From the NCBI RefSeq assembly GCF_016862435.1, contig NZ_BOMY01000037.1:52275-116274 (forward strand): a DNA stretch of 64,000 bases. Reading direction: 5' to 3'. Below the pieces are notes generated by a model. It did not search any database. It had not been told where the DNA came from and was given only the letters and a program-made list of their open reading frames with translations. Positions within the stretch are counted from its first letter, which is position 1, and each line of letters starts with the position of its first letter. Shown here in pieces: positions 1-8,236 of this stretch. This stretch comes from Paractinoplanes tereljensis (GTDB taxonomy: Bacteria > Actinomycetota > Actinomycetes > Mycobacteriales > Micromonosporaceae). The translations under genes and the position numbers were made by a program.

Positions 1-240
1 GGGGCCGGGCAGCTCCGGCTGGTAGTTCGGGCTGGGGTAGAAGCGGCGGCGCAGGGCCGGGTCGCGCAGCAGTGCGGTGTTGAAACCGGTGTCCAGCAGC
101 AGCCAGCCGTCGTCGGTCTCCAGCAGCAGGCCGGGCACCGGCTCGCGGACCCGCTCGGCGCGCGAGGCGCCGTGCACCGACGCCGACTTGGGCAGGTCCT
201 CCCAGCCCAGGGTGAGCGCGATGATTCGGCGTACGCCCAA
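1..240 (-). CDS. Metallo-beta-lactamase-fold hydrolase, 5'-terminal fragment (lactonase-like)
   Basis: The first 80 codons of a gene that runs off the left edge of the window. The peptide holds a run of hydrophobic strands ending in LLETDDGWLLLDTGFN, the typical beta-beta-DTG start of metallo-beta-lactamase-fold enzymes of the N-acyl-homoserine-lactonase type. The following region (residues 60-80) contains RRRFYPSPNY. The zinc-binding HxHxDH motif would lie beyond the edge, so activity cannot be judged. The TTG start at 240 is chosen because AGGAG lies 6 nt upstream (247-251), overlapping the stop of the preceding gene, which suggests translational coupling. Substrate unknown. Confidence 0.7.
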   Translation of the reverse strand, partial: MGVRRIIALTLGWEDLPKSASVHGASRAERVREPVPGLLLETDDGWLLLDTGFNTALLRDPALRRRFYPSPNYQPELPGP

Positions 241-249
241 GGTCTTCTC

Positions 250-621
250 CTAGGATTCGTCGTGGCGCAGGCGCCACGGTGGCCTGGCCTGTCCCGGCTG
301 CTGGCCGGGCCGGTGCAGCAGCGCGACCAGCAGCAACGCCACGGCCGCGACAGTGCCGGCCGGCCCGTGGGCGTGGCCGGCGCCCATCAGCGGCTGGGCG
401 GCGAGCATCACCGCGGCCATCAGCGCGGTCATCCGCCAGGTGCGGGTGTCCGGGTCGTGCCAGAGCCGCCCGGCACAGGGTAGGCAGAGCGCGGCCATGC
501 CGGTCGCGAATGCGGTGGGGATCAGGCTGCCGTGCAGGGCGGCGGTGTGTGCCATGGCGAGGTGCACCAGGACGCAGAAGGCGGTGAGGACCGCACCGAG
601 CCGACCCACCCTGCCACCCAC
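250..621 (-). CDS. Small multi-spanning membrane protein, histidine- and alanine-rich
   Basis: About 123 residues from a GTG start at 621; a second in-frame GTG at 609 is equally possible. Three to four hydrophobic segments (about residues 8-25, 30-48, 62-80 and 88-103) are separated by short loops with several histidines (HLAMAH, GHAHG) and a CLPC pair. The C-terminal tail is basic and proline-rich. It is directly upstream of, and probably co-transcribed with, the metallo-beta-lactamase-fold gene: its stop overlaps that gene's ribosome-binding site. I do not recognise the family. The His/Cys content could mean metal binding, but that is a guess. Confidence 0.5.
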   Translation of the reverse strand: MGGRVGRLGAVLTAFCVLVHLAMAHTAALHGSLIPTAFATGMAALCLPCAGRLWHDPDTRTWRMTALMAAVMLAAQPLMGAGHAHGPAGTVAAVALLLVALLHRPGQQPGQARPPWRLRHDES

Positions 622-800
622 TTCCTATCGCTTGACAGGAATTGAAGCCGGAGCAGGTGACGACCCAAGATCCAGCGGATTTCCGCGCTGTTTCACCGGG
701 TCGGCCGACCGCCCGTACCCCGGAAATGGGCTTTTTAATCCTCGAACGGGTGCAAAATGATCGGGCAGGCGTTCGGTCCAGTCCGGCATGGGGGTCGAGC

Positions 801-2387
801 ATGCACCAGCGGAACGCGCCGGCCGGCGCCGACGCGGTGCTCGCCATGATGTCCGAGGCCTACGTGGCGGTCACCCTCGACGGCCGGATCGTCGAGTGGA
901 ATCGCGCGGCCGAGGCGACCTTCGGCTGGAGCCGGCAGCAGGCGTACGGGCAGGACATCGCCCAGCTGATCGCCCCGCCCCGGCATCGGGCCATCTACCA
1001 CGCCGGGCTGCTGCGGCTGGCCGACGGCGACCCGGGCCGGCTTCTCGAACGCCGGCTGCAACTGACCGCAACCCACCGCGACGGGCACGAACTGCCGGTC
1101 GAGACCGTCCTCACCATCACCGACCAGGTCGTTCACGCGCTCGCCCACGACGTGTCGGCGGCCCTGCGCGGCGCCCGGTTCACGATGATCGAGGCGGCCG
1201 TCTCGCGGGGCCTGGCCGAGGCACCGACCAGCAGCAACGCGGCGGCCCGGGTGGTCGAGGCGCTCGGCGTCCGGATGGGCTGGCCGGTCTCCGAGCTGTG
1301 GCTGATCGACGAGGACCGGCAGGTCCTGACGTGCACGGCCCGGCACAATCGGGCCGGCCGCGACCTGGCGCACTTCGCGATCGGCGAACTGCAGCCGGGC
1401 ACCGGCCTGCCGGGCACGGTCTACCAGGACGGCCGGGTCCGCTGGGTCCCCGACCTCGGCGCCGACACCACCTCGCCGCGCTACCGGGCCGCCGCCCGGA
1501 TCGGCCTGCGGGTCGCCGTCGGGGTGCCGATCCGCACCGGGTCGCGGGTGCTGGGCGCGCTCTGTGTGTACGGCGACCGGGCCGAGGAGCCCGACGAGCT
1601 CCTGATCGGCCTGCTCTGCGGGCTGGCCGCGCACGTCGGGCAGTACCTGGAGCGGCGCCGGGCCGAAGAGTTGGCGATCGACCTGGCCCGAACCAAGGAC
1701 GAGTTCCTCGCGCTGGTCACCCACGAGCTGCGCAATCCGCTCGCGATCATCCTGGGCACGGTGGCCCTGTTCGAGGAGGAGGCCGATCCGGAGGAGCAGG
1801 CCCAAAATCTGCGTACGATCGGCAACTGCGCGGAACGGCTCAGCGTGATGGCCGACGACCTGCTCGAACTGGCCCGCCTCGAGTCCGGCAGCCTGACCAT
1901 CGAGATGGCGCCGCTGGACCTGGCCGACCTGCTCATCGAGAGCATCGCTACCACCAAGTTCGCGGCCGACGCCAAGGACCTCACCGTCCGGGCCGAGCTG
2001 CCGCCGCGGCTGCCGGTGTGCGGCGACCCGGACCGGCTCCGGCAGGTGGCCGACAACATGCTGTCCAACGCGATGAAGTACACCCCGAAGGGCGGCACGG
2101 TCACGGTCCGCGCGGGCCTGGACCCGGCCGCACCGGGCTGGGTGACCTGGACGGTGGCGGACAACGGCATCGGCATCCCGGTCGACGAGCGGCCCCGGCT
2201 GTTCCGGCGCTTCTACCGGGCGTCGACCGCCCTGGAGGCCAGGATCCCGGGCACCGGGCTGGGCCTGGTGATCACCCGAACCATCCTGGAGCGGCACCAC
2301 GGCACGATCGCCGTCGCGGACACCACCGGCCCGGGCGCCACCTTCGTGATCCGACTCCCCCAGGAGCCGCTGGCCCGCTCCCGCTGA
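801..2387 (+). CDS. Orphan sensor histidine kinase with PAS and GAF domains
   Basis: A 528-residue cytosolic sensor kinase. A PAS domain occupies roughly residues 10-110 (GRIVEWNRAAEATFGWS). A GAF domain follows at about 140-290, then HisKA with phospho-acceptor His308 in THELRNP. The HATPase domain has an N-box (DNMLSNAMKY), G1 (DNGIGIP) and G2 (GTGLGL). No membrane segment is visible, so the signal is probably a small ligand, redox state or light. ATG 801 is chosen because it starts just before the PAS domain; the frame stays open upstream to 642 and the Shine-Dalgarno match is weak, so the start is uncertain. No response regulator lies next to it. Confidence 0.88.
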   Translation: MHQRNAPAGADAVLAMMSEAYVAVTLDGRIVEWNRAAEATFGWSRQQAYGQDIAQLIAPPRHRAIYHAGLLRLADGDPGRLLERRLQLTATHRDGHELPVETVLTITDQVVHALAHDVSAALRGARFTMIEAAVSRGLAEAPTSSNAAARVVEALGVRMGWPVSELWLIDEDRQVLTCTARHNRAGRDLAHFAIGELQPGTGLPGTVYQDGRVRWVPDLGADTTSPRYRAAARIGLRVAVGVPIRTGSRVLGALCVYGDRAEEPDELLIGLLCGLAAHVGQYLERRRAEELAIDLARTKDEFLALVTHELRNPLAIILGTVALFEEEADPEEQAQNLRTIGNCAERLSVMADDLLELARLESGSLTIEMAPLDLADLLIESIATTKFAADAKDLTVRAELPPRLPVCGDPDRLRQVADNMLSNAMKYTPKGGTVTVRAGLDPAAPGWVTWTVADNGIGIPVDERPRLFRRFYRASTALEARIPGTGLGLVITRTILERHHGTIAVADTTGPGATFVIRLPQEPLARSR

Positions 2388-2443
2388 AAAGTCGTACCCG
2401 TGGTCTAGCCTTCGGGCGCTGTCGATCGATCGCGGGAGATGTC

Positions 2444-5320
2444 GTGGCGAAGTTCGTGTTGCCGGACGAGGACGTCTGGGTGCTGCCGGAAGCCTGGCGC
2501 GACGGGCTGAGCCCTCGCCGGGGTGAAAGCGTGAGCCTGCCGGCCGACCCGGTCGGGCTGCTGCGGGACATGCTCGGGACGGAAGAGTTCGCCAAGCGCG
2601 TCGCTCGGACTGCCCGGCGCGCCGTGATCTTCGATTCGGCGCTGGTCGCGGCGGGGCACGGGCACCTGGACGGCTGGCGTGGGCCGGACGGGCCGGGCGC
2701 CGATCCGCGCCACGCGGCGGTTGCCGCCCTGCTGGCCGGCACCCGGAACGGGACCGTCGCGACGGCGCTGGTCGACGCTTGGGTGGCCCGGTTCGGGATC
2801 GAGTTCGCCGCCCGGGCCGTCGGGGAGATGGCCGGGCTCGTCGTCAGCGGTGCGCTGTGGGAGATCGACCCGGCCCCGAAGGAGAACTTCGAGAGGATGT
2901 GGCGCGGCCGCGACCTGGAAGGCTTGATCTCGGTGGCGCGGGCGACTCGGGTGCGGCTGGCCGGGGCGCCTGGCGAGGAATATGAGCGGGCCGTTGAGAT
3001 CCTGGCGGGCTACCGCACCTCGCCGGTGGGCCGGATCGTCACGACCTACCTGGTGCCGCGGCGCACGGACTGGGTCGACGAGGACTGCGCGGCGACCGCG
3101 GCGGGGTGGCCGGACGCATCCGACCACGGCGAGGCCTGGAAGCAGGCCGCCGGCCTCCTTCTGCTGGCGGCCGGCACGGTCGGCCAGGTCGAACTGCTGC
3201 GCGGCAACGTCACCGCCTCCCCTCTGCTGTACGAGCGGAAGGGCGAGGTGGGCACCCTGCTGGACGGGGTGGGGCCGGCCGCGGCCGTCTTCCTGGACGA
3301 CCCGTTCTTTCGCCGGCTCTTCTCGCTCGAGGACGAGAAGCCGAACTACCGGGAACGACTTAATCCGGACGGCATCCGGCTGCTCGCGGCGATCCCGACC
3401 GACGACGCCTTCCGGCTGCTGTGCCGGGTCACCCTGGAAGGGCCGCTGCTGCGCCCGGGGCTGCTGCTGAAGTCGGGGGCGCTGACCCGTTTCCCGGTGC
3501 GGGCGCTGCGGATTCTCGCCGAGCTGGAGGCCGAGGGAAACTGCCCGTTCTACACCGATCTGCTGGGCGGGCATGTGCTGGGCGATCCCCGGCTGCTGGC
3601 GGCCGCTCTGCCCGCGCCGGTGCTCGCCCGGGTGGAGGCGATCCTGGCCGGTGGTGGCGCGGGCATCGGCACCGCCTGGGCGGCGGAGCTCGACCGGGAG
3701 TACCCGCGGCGGATCGACAGCGCCGACGATGAGAAACGGATGATCGGGGCGCTGGCCGCGGTGCCTACCGAGGAGGCGTTCGGGCTGGTGCTCGACCGGG
3801 TCGAGCGGAATTACTTCCGGCCGGCGCTGCTGGTGGCGGCCAAGCGCGATCCGCGGGTGGCGCTGCGGGTGCTGGCCGAGCGGGCGCCGGGCGGGGTCGT
3901 GGACGAGCTGCTGCGCAATCATGTGCTCGCCTATCCGCAGGCCGTGGCCGACACCTTGGCCACGCTCAGCCCGGCCGCGCGTGGCCGGGTGGAAGCGATC
4001 ACCGGGATCTCCACTCCGGCCGACCGCGCCGCCGATCTGCCGGAGTGGCTGGTCCTGCCGCTCCTGCCGGCCGGCACGCTGCAAGGCGTGATACCGCTGC
4101 TCGCCGCATCGACGATCGCGGCCCCCCATCCCGGGATCGCCGAGCTACGCGCGACCGGTGACCCGCGCGCCCTCGCCGCCCTGGCTTGGGCGATCTTCGA
4201 GCAGTGGCAGGCCGCCGGCTACCCGGCGCGCAGCAACCTGGCGATGGTGGCGCTCGCCCGCCTCGGCGACGACAGCACCGTGCCGGCGCTGACCGCGCTC
4301 TTCCCGTCCTGGGCGAGCGCCGGCATGCGGGTGCGTACCGGCATGGACGTACTCGCCGCGATCGGCACCGACCTCGCGCTGACCCACCTGCATCGACTGT
4401 CGCGCAAGGCCAGGACCGCCGGTTTCCGGCGGCTGGCCGAGCAGCGCCTCGCCGATGTCGCCACGGCCCGCGGCCTGCGTCCCGCCCAGTTGGCCGACCG
4501 GATCGTCCCGGACTTCGGCCTGGACGCCGACGGCCGCGCGGTGCTCGACGACGGCCCTCACCGGTTCACGGCCGGCATCGACGCGCAGTTCCAGGTGTGG
4601 ATCACCGACGAGCACGGTAGGCACCTCACCCGGCTTCCGCGGACCGCCACGGCCGCCCGGCGTTATCTCACCGAGCTGCGCAAGGACCTCCCCGCGGTTG
4701 CCGCGGAGCGCAGCCGGGCGCTGGAGGACGCGATGGCGCTCGGTGACCGCTGGACCGCCGAAGAGTTCCGGCGTTACTTCGTCGAGCATCCGCTGATGTG
4801 GCAGCTGACGCACCGGCTGCTGTGGACGGCCTTCGACGAGCGGGGTGCGGCGGTCGCGGTCTTCCGCGCGGCCGAGGACCGCACGTTCGCCGACCGCGAC
4901 GACAAAACCTGGACGCTCGGCCCGACGCTCACGGTGGGCGTCGCTCACCCTTGGCACTTCGCCCCGGACCGTACGGCCTGGGCCCAGATCCTCCACGACT
5001 ACCTGATCATCCAGCCGTTCCCGCAGGTGTCCCGGGAGCTGTTCGGTCTCGAAGACCTGAGCGCCGTCGCGGGCACCGAGGTCCCGAGCGGAAAGCTGTT
5101 CGCGCTGGCCGCCCGGGGCTGGCGATTCACCGACGGGCATCGCTCGCTGGAACGAACCTGGCCGGGCGCCCGGACGATCGAGATCCGGTTCGCGCCCGGT
5201 TACCACTGGCAGGACCCGGACCAGCCGCAACATCTCGCGGAGATCCGCGGCGACGTCGCCGGGCTCACCCCCACCGGTATTTCGGAGGTGGCCCGGGACG
5301 TGCGCTTCCTGACAACCTAG
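2444..5320 (+). CDS. DUF4132 (MolR-like) large protein
   Basis: A 958-residue protein. The GTG start at 2444 has GGGAG 6 nt upstream. The long N-terminal and middle part is alpha-helical with HEAT-like repeats. The C-terminal about 250 residues (MWQLTHRLLWTAFD followed by VAHPWHF) match the DUF4132 domain associated with E. coli MolR/YehI-type proteins. In that family a WGR-type domain or HEAT scaffold often accompanies DUF4132; the biochemical role is unknown. It follows the histidine kinase by 56 bp on the same strand. Its TAG stop shares a CTAG tetranucleotide with the stop of the convergent pectinesterase gene. The frame stays open far upstream into the kinase gene, but that part is only a shadow of the kinase. 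Confidence 0.8.
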   Translation: MAKFVLPDEDVWVLPEAWRDGLSPRRGESVSLPADPVGLLRDMLGTEEFAKRVARTARRAVIFDSALVAAGHGHLDGWRGPDGPGADPRHAAVAALLAGTRNGTVATALVDAWVARFGIEFAARAVGEMAGLVVSGALWEIDPAPKENFERMWRGRDLEGLISVARATRVRLAGAPGEEYERAVEILAGYRTSPVGRIVTTYLVPRRTDWVDEDCAATAAGWPDASDHGEAWKQAAGLLLLAAGTVGQVELLRGNVTASPLLYERKGEVGTLLDGVGPAAAVFLDDPFFRRLFSLEDEKPNYRERLNPDGIRLLAAIPTDDAFRLLCRVTLEGPLLRPGLLLKSGALTRFPVRALRILAELEAEGNCPFYTDLLGGHVLGDPRLLAAALPAPVLARVEAILAGGGAGIGTAWAAELDREYPRRIDSADDEKRMIGALAAVPTEEAFGLVLDRVERNYFRPALLVAAKRDPRVALRVLAERAPGGVVDELLRNHVLAYPQAVADTLATLSPAARGRVEAITGISTPADRAADLPEWLVLPLLPAGTLQGVIPLLAASTIAAPHPGIAELRATGDPRALAALAWAIFEQWQAAGYPARSNLAMVALARLGDDSTVPALTALFPSWASAGMRVRTGMDVLAAIGTDLALTHLHRLSRKARTAGFRRLAEQRLADVATARGLRPAQLADRIVPDFGLDADGRAVLDDGPHRFTAGIDAQFQVWITDEHGRHLTRLPRTATAARRYLTELRKDLPAVAAERSRALEDAMALGDRWTAEEFRRYFVEHPLMWQLTHRLLWTAFDERGAAVAVFRAAEDRTFADRDDKTWTLGPTLTVGVAHPWHFAPDRTAWAQILHDYLIIQPFPQVSRELFGLEDLSAVAGTEVPSGKLFALAARGWRFTDGHRSLERTWPGARTIEIRFAPGYHWQDPDQPQHLAEIRGDVAGLTPTGISEVARDVRFLTT

Positions 5321-6753
5321 ATCGGGTTCCAGCCGTCGGTGCCGGCCAGGTACTTCTGCGGGGTGTAGTTGGCCGCCTGCGCGTCGGTCAGCTGCGGCCG
5401 GTTGCTGTTGACGGTCGCGCCCGAGCCGGTGTTCTTGTACTCGTAGAACCGGGCGTTCTGCCAGGTGTTTGTGGACATGTTGATCCACGGCTGGGCGGTG
5501 GCGATGGTCGCGCTCAGCGACGACTCGCGGTAGAGCACCTGCGCGCCCTGCCCCCAGGGCCGGCCGAGCTGCGTCGTGTTGGAGGTGGCGCCGGTGATCG
5601 TCGACTTGTAGATCAGGAAGCCGTACGTCTGGGTCGCCGGGGTATTGGCCGCGGTGATCGGCCCGCCGGTGCTGCGCTTCTCGTAGATCTGGCAGGCGTT
5701 GAAGACCGCCTGGCCGTTGCCGTAGATGAAGTCGACAGTGCCCTCGATATAGGAGTTCGCGATGTACGCCCGGGCACTGTTGTAGATCAGCAGCGTGTCC
5801 TGGTCGGCGGTGATCCGTACGTTCTTGAGGACTGCTTTATCCCCGTACAGTGCCAAAGCGAGGGCCTGCGAAGCGGCCACCGTCTCGTCGTAGTCGTTGT
5901 TGAAGGTCAGATTGGTGGCGTTGAATTCCTTGGCCTGCACATAGACCGTGGCCGAGCCGGTCGTCCCGGCGGTCGAGGCGGGTTTGTTGTTGACGATCAC
6001 CGTGGCCGACGGCGCCGAACCGAGGCCCTGGAAGGTGATGAACGGCTTGTTCGACGGAATGACCACGCTCTCCCGATAGGTACCGGCCTTGATCGCGATG
6101 GTCTTCCGCACGGTGTTGTTCGCCGGCACCGCGTCGACCGCGGCCTGCACGGTGGTGTACTGCCCGGTGCCGTCCTTGGCCACCACCAGGCTGCCGGCCG
6201 GAGCCGTACTGCCGATCGGGTTGAACGCCCATTGCTTGTTCGAGTTCGCGGTGCAGGTCTCCTGAATGATCGCCGCGCCGGAGGCCGTCGACGCATCCTT
6301 GTCGGAAAGACAAAGACCACTGCCAATTCCAATGATCTGGTACGTCCCGGAGCCGCTCGCCACCAGGCGCCATTGCTGATTGGTCTGACTGGACACGCAG
6401 GTGTACTGCTGCACCTGTACGCCGGACGCCGTGGAGTAGTTCGGCACGTCGATGCACTTGCCGCTGTTGACGTTGACCAGCTGATAGTTCGAGCCGACCG
6501 CGACCAGCTTGAACTGCTGCCAGGTGGCGCCGTCCGAGCAGCCCCACTGCTGCAGCAGCGCGCTGTTGGCGGTCGACCCGGCGGTCACGTCGATGCACAT
6601 GCCGCTCTTGGTCACCGCCAGCTGATACGTCGTGCCGGCGACCGGGACGGCGGCCGCCTCCGACGGCAGCGCCGCATAGCCGATCAGGGCGCCGGGGACG
6701 GCCAGCACCACGGCGGCCAGCAGCAGCCTCGTTCTTCCTCTGATCCCGGACAT
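5317..6753 (-). CDS. Secreted pectinesterase with N-terminal ricin-type lectin domain
   Basis: A 478-residue exported carbohydrate esterase that removes methyl groups from pectin. A signal peptide occupies about residues 1-34, ending in an AAA-type cleavage region. A ricin B/CBM13-like lectin domain (about 40-180) follows, with repeated CxDV/QQW units (CIDVTAG, CIDVPNY, NQQWRL). The CE8 pectinesterase beta-helix (about 190-478) has the expected catalytic residues: the Gln in SQALAL, Asp in ADQDTLL, Asp in GTVDFIYG and the Arg of LGRPWG. The ATG is preceded by the leader CCGATGCGAGAGGAAC, also found in front of the rhamnogalacturonan lyase at 10.6 kb. Both genes probably act on plant cell-wall pectin. 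Confidence 0.93.
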   Translation of the reverse strand: MSGIRGRTRLLLAAVVLAVPGALIGYAALPSEAAAVPVAGTTYQLAVTKSGMCIDVTAGSTANSALLQQWGCSDGATWQQFKLVAVGSNYQLVNVNSGKCIDVPNYSTASGVQVQQYTCVSSQTNQQWRLVASGSGTYQIIGIGSGLCLSDKDASTASGAAIIQETCTANSNKQWAFNPIGSTAPAGSLVVAKDGTGQYTTVQAAVDAVPANNTVRKTIAIKAGTYRESVVIPSNKPFITFQGLGSAPSATVIVNNKPASTAGTTGSATVYVQAKEFNATNLTFNNDYDETVAASQALALALYGDKAVLKNVRITADQDTLLIYNSARAYIANSYIEGTVDFIYGNGQAVFNACQIYEKRSTGGPITAANTPATQTYGFLIYKSTITGATSNTTQLGRPWGQGAQVLYRESSLSATIATAQPWINMSTNTWQNARFYEYKNTGSGATVNSNRPQLTDAQAANYTPQKYLAGTDGWNPI

Positions 6754-6912
6754 CAGCAGGTTCCTCTCGCATCGGCGGACTTCGATCGCCTAGTAGTGCG
6801 ACCGGCGACCGGCGAGATAACGGAAACGGTTGTTTTTCGGGTGCAGGATCTTCGTACCGCCGCGAGCCGGGCCTGCTCATCCATGATCATGACGCGGTGG
6901 AGAACGCACAAA
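6754..6912. promoter_or_regulatory. Divergent promoter region between pectinesterase and chemoreceptor
   Basis: A 159-bp intergenic region serving both directions. On the minus strand the pectinesterase leader (6760-6775) is identical over 16 nt to that of the rhamnogalacturonan lyase (10586-10601). An A/T-richer patch around 6817-6840 contains TAACGGAAACGGTTGTTT, with an AAAC/GTTT half-site pair that resembles a LacI-type operator core; this is only suggestive. GGTGGAG upstream of ATG 6913 is the ribosome-binding site of the chemoreceptor gene. Confidence 0.45.
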
Positions 6913-8223
6913 ATGGCTGATAACAGTCAGACAACTGGCTGGCGGCTGGCCATCGTGGCGGATGCCCGTACCGGCGTGAAGATCACCGCGATCGTGGCCG
7001 TACTGGCCGCCGCGGCCCTGGTCGTCGGCATCGTCGCGATCGTCAGCCTGAGCTCGGTCTTCAGCGGCGGCCAGGCCATCGCCACCCAGAACCTGACGCC
7101 GTCGATCCACCTGGCCACCCTGCGCGACCTGGCCCAGCAGGCCCGGATCGCGGTCCGCGACGCGGTGATCGCTACCGACGCGGCCGCGACCAAGAAGGTC
7201 GAGACCAAGATCCAGACCCTCGACGCGAGCCTGGACGCGGCGGCCGATCTGTACGGCAGCGAGGCCACCGACAAGGCGGCGATCACCCAGTTCAAAGACC
7301 TCTGGACCCAGTACCGGGCGATCCGCGACCAGAAGCTGATCCCGGCGGCGGAGGCCAACAACTTCCCGCTCGCGGTCTCCATCCTCACCAACCAGACGGC
7401 CCCGCTGACCACCGAGGCCTTCGCCCAGCTCGACCTGGCCAGCCAGGCCGAGCAGGCCCAGGCCGCCTCGGTGCTGGCCGACGCGAAGTCCACCTACACC
7501 GGGGCCCGCCGCCTGGTGATCGTGATCCTGGCGGTCGGGCTGCTGATCGGCCTGGCCATGGCCTGGTACGTCACCCGGCTCGTGCTGCGGCCGCTGCGCA
7601 TCGTCTCCACGGTGCTCGACCGCGTCGCGGAGGGCGACCTGACCCACGTCGCCAACGTGCCCAGCCGCGACGAGCTGGGCCGGATGGCGCAGGCACTCGA
7701 CCGGGCCAACGCCCGTACCCGCGAGGTGGTCCAGGCCTTCACCGCGACCGCGCAGACCCTGGCGTCCAGCGCCGAGGAGCTGTCGGCCACCAGCCGCGAG
7801 ATCAGCAACGCGGCCGACCAGGCCTCGGCCGAGGCCGGCATGGTGTCCAGCTCGGCCGAGGAGGTCTCCACCAGCGTGCAGACGGTCGCCGCCAGCTCGG
7901 AGGAGATGACCACCTCGATCAGCGAGATCGCCCGCAACGCGACCGAGGCCGCCCAGGTCGCGGCGCAGGCCGTCGAGTCCGCGCAGACGGCCAGCGACAC
8001 CATGACCGAACTCGGCCGCTCCTCCGAGGAGGTCGGCAACGTCATCAGCCGGAACATCGCCGAGGCGGCCACCGGTGCCACCGAGATCGCCCGCAGCGTG
8101 CAGGGCGTGGCGTCGGCCGCCCAGACCACCACCGAGGGCGTGAGCCAGTCACAGATCGCGACGGCCGACGTGGCACGCATGTCCACCGAGCTACAGCAGT
8201 TGGCCTCCCAGTTCCGGGTCTGA
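6913..8223 (+). CDS. Methyl-accepting chemotaxis protein lacking the signalling tip
   Basis: A 436-residue membrane chemoreceptor. TM1 lies at about residues 22-48, an extracytoplasmic four-helix-type sensor at 50-195, TM2 at about 198-220, HAMP at 220-275 (LRPLRIVSTVLDRVAEGDL), then a coiled-coil signalling region. In normal receptors the motif around SEEVGNVI continues through a conserved hairpin tip (consensus NLLALNATIEAARAGE) before reaching SRNIAEAATG. Here GNVI is joined directly to SRNIAEAATG at about residue 377, so roughly 100 residues including the CheA/CheW-binding tip are absent, in frame. It lies between two pectin-degrading genes. It is either a decayed receptor, a receptor with another output, or an assembly deletion. 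The ATG is chosen from GGTGGAG upstream. Confidence 0.88.
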   Translation: MADNSQTTGWRLAIVADARTGVKITAIVAVLAAAALVVGIVAIVSLSSVFSGGQAIATQNLTPSIHLATLRDLAQQARIAVRDAVIATDAAATKKVETKIQTLDASLDAAADLYGSEATDKAAITQFKDLWTQYRAIRDQKLIPAAEANNFPLAVSILTNQTAPLTTEAFAQLDLASQAEQAQAASVLADAKSTYTGARRLVIVILAVGLLIGLAMAWYVTRLVLRPLRIVSTVLDRVAEGDLTHVANVPSRDELGRMAQALDRANARTREVVQAFTATAQTLASSAEELSATSREISNAADQASAEAGMVSSSAEEVSTSVQTVAASSEEMTTSISEIARNATEAAQVAAQAVESAQTASDTMTELGRSSEEVGNVISRNIAEAATGATEIARSVQGVASAAQTTTEGVSQSQIATADVARMSTELQQLASQFRV

Positions 8224-8236
8224 CGAAGCCACCGGC

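Noticed and set aside
735..2300. A 521-codon open frame antisense to the first histidine kinase
   Set aside because: High GC keeps the opposite strand open; composition is Gly/Arg/Asp-rich with no domain, and the kinase on the plus strand has clear motifs.
788..2443. Upstream extension of the DUF4132 frame
   Set aside because: It lies inside the kinase gene in another frame and has Arg/Pro-rich nonsense; the real start is GTG 2444 with a ribosome-binding site.
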